The notes under the pieces: model-generated
Seen by the model: only the letters and a program-made list of their open reading frames with translations
Databases searched by the model: none
What the model was told of the DNA's origin: nothing
Made by a program: the position numbers and the translations under genes
Part shown: piece after piece, positions 55,572 through 64,000 of the stretch
Position numbering within the stretch: the first letter of the stretch is position 1
Layout of the letters: every line of letters begins with the position of its first letter
DNA from: Pseudonocardia sp. DSM 110487
Lineage (GTDB): Bacteria; Actinomycetota; Actinomycetes; Mycobacteriales; Pseudonocardiaceae
Reading direction: 5' to 3'
NCBI RefSeq assembly: GCF_019468565.1
Contig: NZ_CP080521.1
Location: 1,798,001-1,862,000, forward strand
Length of the DNA: 64,000 nucleotides

Positions 55572-56384
55572 TCGGCCACCCCCTTAAGGGGCGTTGGTTG
55601 ATCGACGCTGTCAGTGGCCTCGCTTTCATTCAGCCAGCAGCTCGCGGGAGCAGTTTGAACTTTCAAAGTCCTACGTATCACCACTTGCATGTTCCCTTCA
55701 GGCGTGACTGGTCGTAGATGCTGTGACTATATCGTGTGGTCGTCGGCAGGGTGTGTGCGTTACCGACGTGTTAGTCCGGCCAGATCGCAGTGCTTCAGCT
55801 CGAACAACGGGTGTCGCTCCGGAATTGCAGTATTCGGAGCAGGAGTGACATGCCTGTCGGGAAGTGCCCTGCGAGAGCGCGAAGATCGAAGGGATGGCCG
55901 TCCAGCTGAGCCCACACGTCATGCGCGAGCTCCGGGAGGGGACGCGCACGATGTGCACCAGCGACGTTGCCGACGAGCTCCGGTCCGGTCCGGCACGAGA
56001 TGGCACCAGACGGCACAGAACGGCAGGTCAGAACGCTGCAGGCGACGAGACGCCTGGTCAGTGGCAGTTTCGCCGACTACCGCTGACACACGGGCTTGAC
56101 CAGCGGAGACTCATCCGACGCCCGCTGCGTACGCGGTCGCCCTGGTAGGCCTGCGGGCGTACCCAGGCTGCTCCATGTGAACCCATCTACCCACCGTTCG
56201 CCGATCGGCCGCCCTCTGCGGTTCCCGGCGGTCACGAGGCGGGCCACGGTGGCCTGGTCCAGCTGCGGTTTCCGGGAGTACTCGTCCAGCAGCGCCCGAC
56301 GTGGCATCGACAACCGGATCCTCGGTCGCCTGAATGGCGGCGAGTAGCGACCGGCGGCCGACAGGCCCAGTTCGGAGGGCAGCC
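55572..56384. other. Degenerate region without a supported gene
   Basis: About 810 bases between divergent genes. A CCCCTTAAGGGG palindrome (55580-55591) lies just before the hydrolase start and could be its operator. Short frames such as plus 55894-56148 and minus 56077-56313 (MPRRALLDEYSRKPQLDQA...) look like gene fragments but I cannot name them. GC is mixed, falling toward the hydrolase gene. Likely debris of the mobile island. Confidence 0.45.
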
Positions 56385-57299
56385 ATGCGCACCAGCCTGT
56401 TCACCTACTTCCACGACAGCCTGCGGGCATCGCCGGTCGACGACTATGTGCACGATCTTCGTGCGGCCCGCGACGAGGGGTTCAGCCACGCGTGGACTGT
56501 GCAGCTGCCATGGGATCCGGACGCTCTGGTCACCCTGGGCATCGCCCTGCGGGAGGTCGACGGTATGACGCTCGGCACCGGCGTGCAGCCGATCCAGCTG
56601 CGCCAGCCGATGTCGCTCGCCCAAGCCGCGCTCACCCTGAACCTCATCGGCGGCGGCCGCTTCCGGCTCGGCATCGGCCTGACCCACGCATTGATCTGTG
56701 ACGCTATGTGGGGCGTGCCGTGGGACCGTCCGGTCCTGCGGCTCAACGAGTACCTCGACGGGTTGCAGCCGCTACTGGCCGGCGAGACGGCGGATGCGAC
56801 CGGCGAGTTCTACACCACCCGGGGCAAGGTGAGTGTTGCTGGAGCCACCGCGCCGGCGGTGTATGTGGCCGCGATGGGGCCGCAGCTTCTGCGCATCGCC
56901 GGTCGGCGCACCGCCGGCACGATCACCTTCCTGACCGGTCCACGCACCCTGGCCAACTACGTGGTACCGACGCTGCGTGCCGCCGCTGAGGAAGCGGGTC
57001 GGGAGGCTGAGGTCGTCGCGGCGCTGCCGATCTGCGTCACCGACGACGTCACCAAGGTTCGCGAGCTCGCGGCCGAGACCTATGCGCTGTACGGAACATT
57101 GCCGTCCTACCAGGCGATGCTCGCCCGCGAAGGTGCCCAGGGGCCCGCCGACGTGGCGCTCATCGGCGACGAGGACGCGGTCAGTGCCCGACTGGAGGAA
57201 ATCCGGGCGGCCGGGGTCGCCGAGTTCGCCGCGCACATCTTCGGCCCCGGCGACGAAGAGCGCGCTCGCACGCGGGCATTGCTGCTCCAGGCGGCATAG
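56385..57299 (+). CDS. LLM class F420-dependent oxidoreductase
   Basis: 304 residues; GGAGG lies 6 bases before ATG 56385. Luciferase-like TIM barrel using F420H2 or FMN: GTGVQPIQLRQPMSLAQAALTLNLIGGGRFRLGIG is the family core, with VYVAAMGPQLLRIAGRRTAGTITFLTGP later. The ALICDAMWGVPWDRPV segment and N-terminus SLFTYF support the F420 subgroup. GC is normal for the genome. An integrase remnant begins only 4 bases after its stop, so the mobile-element sequence is joined directly to its 3' end. Confidence 0.88.
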   Translation: MRTSLFTYFHDSLRASPVDDYVHDLRAARDEGFSHAWTVQLPWDPDALVTLGIALREVDGMTLGTGVQPIQLRQPMSLAQAALTLNLIGGGRFRLGIGLTHALICDAMWGVPWDRPVLRLNEYLDGLQPLLAGETADATGEFYTTRGKVSVAGATAPAVYVAAMGPQLLRIAGRRTAGTITFLTGPRTLANYVVPTLRAAAEEAGREAEVVAALPICVTDDVTKVRELAAETYALYGTLPSYQAMLAREGAQGPADVALIGDEDAVSARLEEIRAAGVAEFAAHIFGPGDEERARTRALLLQAA

Positions 57300-57303
57300 C
57301 GGC

Positions 57304-57606
57304 CGGCTCGCAGGGACGGTGGGTGTTCCCCTCGACCGCGGGCACTCTTTTCGGGACCCGAACAACACACGCAAGCAGCTCCGGCAGGTTGTCGCCGGTA
57401 CCGGGCGGGAGGGCCTGCACCCGCACGCGTTCCGGCACCTCGTTGCGACTCGACTCGACGCCGAAGGGCTTTCTGCTCGGGAGATCGCCGACTACTTGGG
57501 GCATGAGCGCATCTCGATGTCGCAGGACGTCTACATGGCACGCCGGGTGTCCGGCGCCGCTGCATCGGCCGCTCTGGACCGGTTCGCGCCAGGCCGCAAA
57601 CGGTAG
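57304..57606 (+). pseudogene. Tyrosine integrase remnant 1 (C-terminal catalytic part)
   Basis: Begins abruptly as WVFPST after the oxidoreductase gene. A frameshift near 57345 separates it from RDPNNTRKQL, after which the frame is open to a TAG at 57606. The catalytic His-x-x-Arg (HAFRH), His in LGHERISM and nucleophile Tyr in DVYMARR survive. The N-terminal domains and the first catalytic Arg are missing. Its 3' end lies 58 bases before a copy of the tRNA-Arg 3' end, the same distance as integrase 2. Confidence 0.8.
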
Positions 57607-57707
57607 CCATTCGGAAGGCCGATCTTCGGTGGCGAGAGGGCTCGCCGCCCTGATCAGGAAGTTTGTGCCCCCGGCAGGATTCGAACCTGCGACCTAGAGA
57701 TTAGAAG
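57467..57707. repeat. Left direct repeat with partial tRNA-Arg (att-like)
   Basis: About 240 bases, roughly 93% identical to 60093-60333 (offset 2626). It includes an integrase 3' end, a 58-base spacer and 43 bases of tRNA-Arg 3' sequence (57665-57707; one difference from the intact tRNA). The tRNA copy stops after TTAGAAG, within the anticodon loop, so it is not functional. Confidence 0.85.
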
Positions 57708-57846
57708 TACCTTGCATCGCGTGTGCAGGCGTATTACCAGCGGATTTGTGGAGCGCCAGAGGGGCAGTCGACCCGGAGACCGAGTACGGGCAGGGATGGA
57801 TCGCCCGTCTCGAGCGAGCCCCGGCTCGCACTGGCATCCTCCTGGC

Positions 57847-58473
57847 ATGGGGGACGACGAGGCGAGAGTCCGGGAAGCGCACGCGCGGCAGCTGCGGCGA
57901 GCGATGGCGCCGGTGAACGAGGTGCCGGTGTTGCTGCCGTGGTCGGGCGTGCTGGCTCGGGCGGAGGAGGTTGCAGTCCTGCTGTCGGCAGCGCACCTCT
58001 ACACGAACGGAATCGAGTTCGAGCTCAGCGTCCGGGGACGCGGACAGGGCGTATATGACCTGCACGCGCCGGCAGGGGGTGTCCCGGACGCGAATGGTCA
58101 CATGCTCTGCTTCGGCGTTGAGGGGGCAGACGGGCAGGCCGTGGCCAACGTGCCGAAGGACGGGGCGTCGGGGAGGCCGGATGAGGGACCGTCCTTGACC
58201 GGTGGAGGCGGGGGCGGAAGCAGCGGCAACGCAGCCGTCGCCTACCTGCTCCACCCGGTGCCGGCTTCCGGGCCGCTGACCATCTGGTGCGCCTGGCCGT
58301 CTCGCGGTATCGAGGAGACGAGCGTGGTATTCGATGGGGCAATGCTGGTCGAGCTGGTCGAGCAGGTCGAGGTGCTGTGGCCGGCCGACACGACGCTCCG
58401 GCGGCCGCCTCGGCCGAAGCCGAATCTGCCCGCTGGCGGGTGGTTCGAGGCGTATGCCACAAGACCCTTCTAA
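57847..58473 (+). CDS. Hypothetical protein of the mobile segment
   Basis: 208 residues, ATG 57847. RVREAHARQLRRAMAPVNEVPVLLPWSGVLARAEEVAVLL is followed by beta-rich sequence (NGIEFELSVRG, GHMLCFGVEG), a Gly/Ser run (LTGGGGGGSSGN) and PLTIWCAWPSRGIEETSVVFDG. I do not recognise the family. A TAA ends it at 58473, but coding-like sequence in the same frame continues to 58731, so the gene may be cut by a nonsense codon. Confidence 0.5.
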   Translation: MGDDEARVREAHARQLRRAMAPVNEVPVLLPWSGVLARAEEVAVLLSAAHLYTNGIEFELSVRGRGQGVYDLHAPAGGVPDANGHMLCFGVEGADGQAVANVPKDGASGRPDEGPSLTGGGGGGSSGNAAVAYLLHPVPASGPLTIWCAWPSRGIEETSVVFDGAMLVELVEQVEVLWPADTTLRRPPRPKPNLPAGGWFEAYATRPF

Positions 58474-58731
58474 GAGCTCGGTGACCTTGTCCCGTTCCCG
58501 CCGGTTGAGTGGCACTACACCGTCTGCCAGGGCGGGAAGCCCGCCGGCAGCAGCTCCTTCTGGGACTTCTCCGTCAGCGACTCCTACGGTTTTCTGGCCC
58601 GCATGGCGGGCGCAATGCTTCTGACCTGCGGATTCACGTGGCGTACATGTTCGCCATGTCTGGCGCAGGTCCGAGCTCAACGATCCGCCGCGAGGAGTGT
58701 GCTCGCCCGGGCGAGTCTGCGTCGGGTGTAG
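58474..58731 (+). pseudogene. In-frame continuation after a stop codon
   Basis: Reads ELGDLVPFPPVEWHYTVCQGG and SFWDFSVSDSYGFLARMAGAML directly after the TAA, in the same frame as the preceding gene, with strong G/C third-position bias for about 50 codons. It ends with TAG at 58729-58731. It has no start codon of its own near the beginning. Best explained as the 3' part of a gene broken by a nonsense mutation. The rest to 58885 holds nothing I can support. Confidence 0.5.
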
Positions 58732-58885
58732 TCGGTAGTTGGTCGGGAGGGACGGGAACGAATTGGAGGGAGCGGCGGCGAGTGCAGGTCGCCCGGAGAC
58801 GCGCACGACGCACCCAGACAAGGCCAAAGCGATCACGCAAAGTCGACCAGATCCGGTCTTCAGAGATCGTCAACGGGCATCTAAG

Positions 58886-59431
58886 TCATCGTTCCTGTCG
58901 ACCGTGCTGGCGCTGCTTGACTTTCCGCTCGTAGAGGCTCGTTGGCCACCGTGCATGTGGTGGATCGCCAACGTGCTTGAAACCCACTCTTTCGTAGTAG
59001 CGCCGTAGCGCGGGGTTGTTGCTGGCTGTCGCCAGCCGCACGTATTGCCACCCGCGTTCGACTGCTTTGCAGGCAACCCAGTCGATGACGTGGTAGCCGA
59101 GGCCAACGCCGCTCGCGCGACGTGCGACCGCGAGCCTGGAGATGTAGTAGGCAGGTGCGGTGCCCGAGCCCCAGAGTTCGGGGTCGCCCTCAGCGACGGC
59201 GAGCGTGGCGATGGGACGTTGGGCTTCTCCCACCAGGAGCGCTTCTCCCGCAGCGATCTGGGCTTGGATGGAGTCTGTTGGAAAGCGCGGGGGCCATTGC
59301 GTGATGCCTCGACTATGGAGCCAGGCAGCGGCTTCGGCCAGCAGGTCGAGCACGATGTCTTCCTGACCAGGTTGAGCAGGCCGGATGAGGACGTCGTCGA
59401 ACAGTCGCTCGGGGCGAGAGAGGATAGCCAC
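58886..59431 (-). CDS. GNAT family N-acetyltransferase
   Basis: 181 residues from GTG 59431. IRPAQPGQEDIVLDLLAEAAAWLHSRGITQW at the start, YYISRLAVARRASGVGLGYHVIDWV (acetyl-CoA loop region) and YVRLATASNNPALRRYYERVGFKHVGD (motif B) make a complete GNAT domain. Substrate unknown. It lies between the two att-like repeats, on the strand opposite to integrase 2, and is the only apparently intact gene of that segment apart from the hypothetical one. Confidence 0.85.
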   Translation of the reverse strand: MAILSRPERLFDDVLIRPAQPGQEDIVLDLLAEAAAWLHSRGITQWPPRFPTDSIQAQIAAGEALLVGEAQRPIATLAVAEGDPELWGSGTAPAYYISRLAVARRASGVGLGYHVIDWVACKAVERGWQYVRLATASNNPALRRYYERVGFKHVGDPPHARWPTSLYERKVKQRQHGRQER

Positions 59432-59541
59432 AGGGTTGATCGTGCCCGCGGATCGTCGCGGGGCTGCACTTCGCGGGTTCCTGGCACTCCGCCAGACCTC
59501 GACGAGGCCCTCTAGCGTAGGCGACCTAGCTCGAGCCGGCG

Positions 59542-60232
59542 GTGGGGGAGCTGCGCTTGAGCGACCTGCGCGTGTCGACGGTGGACAGGCTCACCCGGGA
59601 GGTCCGACAGCGACGCGGTTCGGCGTCGGCGCTCCACGCGAAGGTGGTTTTGTCGGGCGTGCTCGGACTTGCAGTGCGCCATGACGCGATTGACGCGAAC
59701 CCCGTCCGCGAGCTGACACCGGCGCGGAAGTCGAAGCCCACCCGGGAGAAGGCCGTGCTCGGCGAGGACGGACTGAGCCGGCTGCGCGAGCACCTCGCCG
59801 GCTCCGACGACGCAGCCAAGTACGACCTGCGGGACCTCGTCGACGTGCTGTCGGGCCTCGGTTGCCGCGTCGGGGAGTTGCTCGCGCTCGACTGGACACG
59901 AGTCGACGACGTGGCCGGCACGATCGCGATCGAGGGCACGGTGATCCGGGTGCCGGGCGAAGGCCTCATCGTGCAGTCACACACGAAATCTCGGGCGAGC
60001 ATGCGCACCATCACGCCGCCCGCGTGGGTGCTGGAGCTGCTGGTGAAGAGGCACACCGACTCGCACGGACCGTGGGTGTTCCCGTCGACCGCGGCTTTCC
60101 GCCCGGGAGATCGCGGACTACCTGGGGCATGAGCGCATCTCGATGACGCAGGACGTCTACATGGCACGCCGGGTGACCGGCGCCGCTGCGTCGGCCGCTC
60201 TGGACCGGTTCGCGCCAGGCCGTAAACAGTAG
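59542..60232 (+). pseudogene. Tyrosine integrase remnant 2 (internal deletion)
   Basis: Opens within the core-binding domain (GELRLSDLRVSTVDRLTREV), so about 100 N-terminal residues are gone. The first catalytic Arg (GLGCRVGELLALDW) and the beta-hairpin Lys (HTKSRASMRTITPP) remain. After WVFPSTA about 130 bases are missing relative to integrase 1, removing the His-x-x-Arg block and shifting the frame; REIADYLGHERISMTQDVYMARR then continues out of frame to TAG 60232. Non-functional as read. Confidence 0.82.
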
Positions 60233-60333
60233 CTATTCGGTAGGTCGATCTTCGGCGGCGAGAGGGCCCGCCTCCCTGATCAGGACGTTTGTGCCCCCGG
60301 CAGGACTCGAACCTGCGACCTAGAGATTAGAAG
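60093..60333. repeat. Right direct repeat overlapping the intact tRNA-Arg
   Basis: Partner of 57467-57707. Its last 43 bases (60291-60333) are the 3' half of the functional tRNA gene. Integration at this tRNA would preserve the gene because the element carries its own copy of the 3' end. Confidence 0.85.
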
Positions 60334-60365
60334 GCTCTTGCTCTATCCAGCTGAGCTACGAGGGC
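60292..60365 (-). tRNA. tRNA-Arg (anticodon TCT)
   Basis: 74 bases on the minus strand. The acceptor stem is GCCCTCG with CGGGGGC (one U-G pair), discriminator A, no encoded CCA. D-stem GCTC/GAGC, T-arm GCAGG-TTCGAGT-CCTGC. The anticodon loop CTTCTAA gives TCT, reading AGA. The anticodon stem has a C-T mismatch next to the loop; the rest pairs well. It has been used as an integration site at least once (see the direct repeats). Confidence 0.9.
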
Positions 60366-60510
60366 GTGGGCGGTTCCGCCGGAAACCGCATCCCGAGCCT
60401 AGCGGCTCCCAGGCCAGAGGCTAGGCCCGGGCGATCTTTTCCGGCACCCGACATCCACCGTACGGAAGTCCGGGGTGGCCGGACGTCCGGACCCGGAGAA
60501 GAGTTGCCCC

Positions 60511-61899
<1,389 letters not shown>

Positions 61900-62556
61900 T
61901 CAGGACGCCGTCGCGCGGATCTGCTCCAGGTAGTTGTAGGCCGTCACTCGCGAGATGTTCAGCCTCCGGGCCACCCGGTCGACCGCGCGCTTGACGAAGA
62001 ACGCGCCGCGTTCGTCGAGGAACGTCAGTACGGAGAGCCGGTCCTCGCGGTTCATGAGCGCGACGGTCTTGCCGGTCTGCTCGATCGCGCCGTCGATGAG
62101 CTTCTCGAGCACCTCGCTGATGTCGGAGGCGAAGACCTCCTCGTCGCGAGCGGTGGCGTCGTCGACGGCCGGGCGCAGGGCGGCGTCGAGGGCGGCGCGC
62201 GCCGCCTGCAGCGGCGTGAGGTCGACGTTGATGCAGAGGGCCGCGATCACGTGCCCGTCGGCGCCGCGGAAGTAGACCGACGACGAACGCAGCTCGCGTC
62301 CGTCGCCCGTGCGGCCCTTGTACCCGTACTCGTCGTGGTCTTCGGCCTCGCGGCGGAGCAGTTCGAGGCCGCGGTTCGTGGACGGCCCGCCGACCGCGCG
62401 CCCCGTGACGTGCCCGTTCTCGATCGCGACGATCGTGCGCTCCACGTCGCGCTTCGACAGGTCGTGCAGCACCACCTCGCAGTGCGGGCCGACGGCGGCC
62501 GCGATCGCCTTCATGATCGGCTCCAGCGTGGGCAGGAGACCCTGCGGCGTGCTCAT
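61900..62556 (-). CDS. YheO/DauR-type transcriptional regulator
   Basis: 218 residues, ATG 62556. The N-terminal PAS-like YheO domain (PTLEPIMKAIAAAVGPHCEVVLHDLSKRD, TIVAIENGHVTGR, SSVYFRGADGHVIAALCINVD) and C-terminal HTH_22 (VDRVARRLNISRVTAYNYLEQI) are intact. DauR of this family controls D-arginine catabolism in Pseudomonas. It is divergent from the MHS transporter with 58 bases between starts and probably controls it. The region holds an AT-rich AAATTCTG...TTGACTTGTTGTCAA stretch that could be promoter and operator. Confidence 0.88.
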   Translation of the reverse strand: MSTPQGLLPTLEPIMKAIAAAVGPHCEVVLHDLSKRDVERTIVAIENGHVTGRAVGGPSTNRGLELLRREAEDHDEYGYKGRTGDGRELRSSSVYFRGADGHVIAALCINVDLTPLQAARAALDAALRPAVDDATARDEEVFASDISEVLEKLIDGAIEQTGKTVALMNREDRLSVLTFLDERGAFFVKRAVDRVARRLNISRVTAYNYLEQIRATAS

Positions 62557-62614
62557 CGAGAAATTCTGTTCGGGTCCTTGACTTGTTGTCAAACGTCCTC
62601 GCAGACTCCCGGAG

Positions 62615-63916
62615 ATGGCCCAGACCGCGGAGACGGACCGCTCGACCCTGCGCCGGGTCGGCTTCTCCAGCTTCATCGGCGCGATGATCGAGTGGTACGA
62701 CTTCTTCCTGTACGGCCAGGCGGCCGCGCTCGTGTTCGGCCAGGTGTTCTTCCCTGGTGAGGATCCGCTGGTCGGCACGCTCGCCGCCTTCGCGACGTTC
62801 GCCGTGGGGTTCGGCGCGCGGCCGATCGGCGGCGTGATCTTCGGCCACCTCGGCGACCGCATCGGTCGCAAGTCGGCGCTCGTCGCCACGCTCTTCCTGA
62901 TGGGCATCGCGACGTTCCTGATCGGCTGCCTCCCGACGCACGCGGCGATCGGGGTGTGGGCCCCGATCCTGCTCGTCGTGCTGCGGCTGCTGCAGGGCGT
63001 CGCCGCCGGCGGCGAGTGGGGCGGCGCGGTGCTCATGCTGACCGAGCACGCTCCGGTGCGCCGGCGCGGCTTCTACGGCGCCTGGCCGCAGATGGCGTCC
63101 TCGGCCGCGCTGATCCTCGCCACCGGGCTGATGTACGGGATGTCGGAGGCGCTCGGGGAAGAGCAGTTCCTGACGTGGGGCTGGCGGGTGCCGTTCCTCC
63201 TGTCGTTCCTGCTGATCCCCATCGGGATCTTCATCCGGCTGCGGATCCCCGAGTCGCCCGAGTTCGAGCGGGTCAAGAAGGCGAAGCAGATCGTGAAGCG
63301 CCCGGTGGTCGATGCGGTGCGCACCGAGTGGCGCTCGATCCTGCTGGTGATCGGGATGCGCGTGGCGGAGAACGTCTGTGGCTACCTGGTGTCGGTGTTC
63401 GCGCTCTCGTACGCCACGAACAACCTGGGCCTGGCCGCGAGCCTCGGCCTGCTCGCCAACATGCTCGCCGCAGGCGTGCAGTTCGTGATCACCCCGCTGT
63501 ACGGCGCCCTGTCCGACCGCATCGGCCGCAAGCCGGTCTACCTGCTCGGCGCCGGGCTGCACATCGCGCTCGCGTTCCCGTTCTTCGCGCTGGTGCAGAC
63601 GAGGAGCGTGCCGCTGATCCTCATCGCGTGGGTGCTCGGCTACGCGGTCGCGAACGGGGCGCTGTTCGCCACGCAGCCCGCGTTCTTCTCCGAGCTCTTC
63701 GGCACGAAGGTCCGCTACTCCGGCATCTCGATCGGCTACCAGTTCTCCGCGATGATCGCGGGAGGGCTGGCGCCGTTCGTGGCCACCGGTCTGGTCGCGT
63801 TGGCCGGCGGGGCGACGTGGCCGGTCTCGCTGTACTGGATGGCGGTTGGCCTGATCACGTTCGTCACGACGTTGCTGTGCCGGGAGACGGCGCCGGTAAG
63901 GACTGGACTGCGATGA
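62615..63916 (+). CDS. MFS transporter, metabolite:H+ symporter (MHS) family
   Basis: 433 residues, 12 helices. SSFIGAMIEWYDFFLYGQAAALVFGQVFFP is the MHS signature. Motif A GHLGDRIGRKSAL recurs in the second half as GALSDRIGRKPVY. GGEWGGAVLMLTEHAP is also family-specific. Members (ProP, ShiA, CitA, KgtP) import organic acids or compatible solutes. The next gene starts inside its stop codon (ATGA), so transporter and enzyme are probably coupled. Confidence 0.93.
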   Translation: MAQTAETDRSTLRRVGFSSFIGAMIEWYDFFLYGQAAALVFGQVFFPGEDPLVGTLAAFATFAVGFGARPIGGVIFGHLGDRIGRKSALVATLFLMGIATFLIGCLPTHAAIGVWAPILLVVLRLLQGVAAGGEWGGAVLMLTEHAPVRRRGFYGAWPQMASSAALILATGLMYGMSEALGEEQFLTWGWRVPFLLSFLLIPIGIFIRLRIPESPEFERVKKAKQIVKRPVVDAVRTEWRSILLVIGMRVAENVCGYLVSVFALSYATNNLGLAASLGLLANMLAAGVQFVITPLYGALSDRIGRKPVYLLGAGLHIALAFPFFALVQTRSVPLILIAWVLGYAVANGALFATQPAFFSELFGTKVRYSGISIGYQFSAMIAGGLAPFVATGLVALAGGATWPVSLYWMAVGLITFVTTLLCRETAPVRTGLR

Positions 63917-64000
63917 CCCTCCCCGCGCTCACGCGCAGCGCTGCCGAACCGCTCGGCCCGCATTTCCGCAACCTCCCCGACCACGCCGGAACCGTCGGCT
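63913..64000 (+). CDS. Start of a coupled gene, truncated by the window edge
   Basis: ATG 63913 overlaps the transporter stop (ATGA) and the frame stays open to the end of the window: MTLPALTRSAAEPLGPHF and RNLPDHAGTVG. Twenty-nine codons are not enough to name a family. By context it is likely an enzyme acting on the compound that the MHS transporter imports. Confidence 0.6.
   Translation, partial: MTLPALTRSAAEPLGPHFRNLPDHAGTVG

Overview
The window is 64 kb of very GC-rich DNA from an actinobacterium. It has many GTG starts, stop/start overlaps, Lsr2, DUF2270- and DUF3040-like membrane proteins, DesK/DesR-type two-component genes and likely leaderless promoters. Gene content suggests a soil Pseudonocardiaceae such as Pseudonocardia or a close relative. 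That assignment is inference; no rRNA gene is present to confirm it. Most of the window is chromosomal catabolic and housekeeping content, and about 54.0-60.3 kb is a decayed mobile island beside a tRNA-Arg gene.

Layout. 0-5 kb: patatin-like hydrolase, cinA and superoxide dismutase (convergent around a perfect hairpin), a small membrane protein, then 1.26 kb without a gene that is full of inverted repeats. 5-8.8 kb: a minus-strand run of IclR regulator, acetamidase/formamidase, SDR and epoxide hydrolase. 8.9-11.8 kb: divergently, pobA-pcaH-pcaG, which converts 4-hydroxybenzoate to protocatechuate and then carboxymuconate. 11.8-14.2 kb: a two-component system with a VC0807-type membrane protein. 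14.3-17.2 kb: GtrA, a tiny lipoprotein, a glutathionyl-hydroquinone-reductase-like GST and a secreted GH3 enzyme. 17.3-23 kb: one giant gene for a single-chain biotin-dependent acyl-CoA carboxylase of about 1,888 residues.

23-36.7 kb: hydrolase, VOC protein, lsr2, an MFS exporter, 6-phosphofructokinase, a four-gene coupled run (MBL hydrolase, DedA, holin-like/phosphodiesterase fusion, hydrolase), a MarR-MFS pair with shared operator-like motifs, another hydrolase and a CaiB-type CoA-transferase. 36.7-39.6 kb: HtrA-type protease and a second GH3 enzyme. 39.7-46 kb: a complete alpha-galactoside operon (GH36, binding protein, two permeases, LacI) with two abutting LacI-type operators over its promoter.

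46-54 kb: a zinc-ribbon hypothetical protein, a PepSY membrane protein, an AmiS/FmdA/FmdB amide-utilisation cluster with an extra 54-residue zinc ribbon, and DUF2270. 54-60.3 kb: a lower-GC frameshifted lipase-like fusion gene, gene debris, an LLM-class oxidoreductase, two damaged tyrosine integrases with complementary lesions, a GNAT, a gene split by a stop codon, and two copies of the tRNA-Arg 3' end, one inside the intact tRNA. 60.5-64 kb: ACT-domain malic enzyme, a YheO-type regulator, an MHS transporter and the start of a coupled gene cut off by the window edge.
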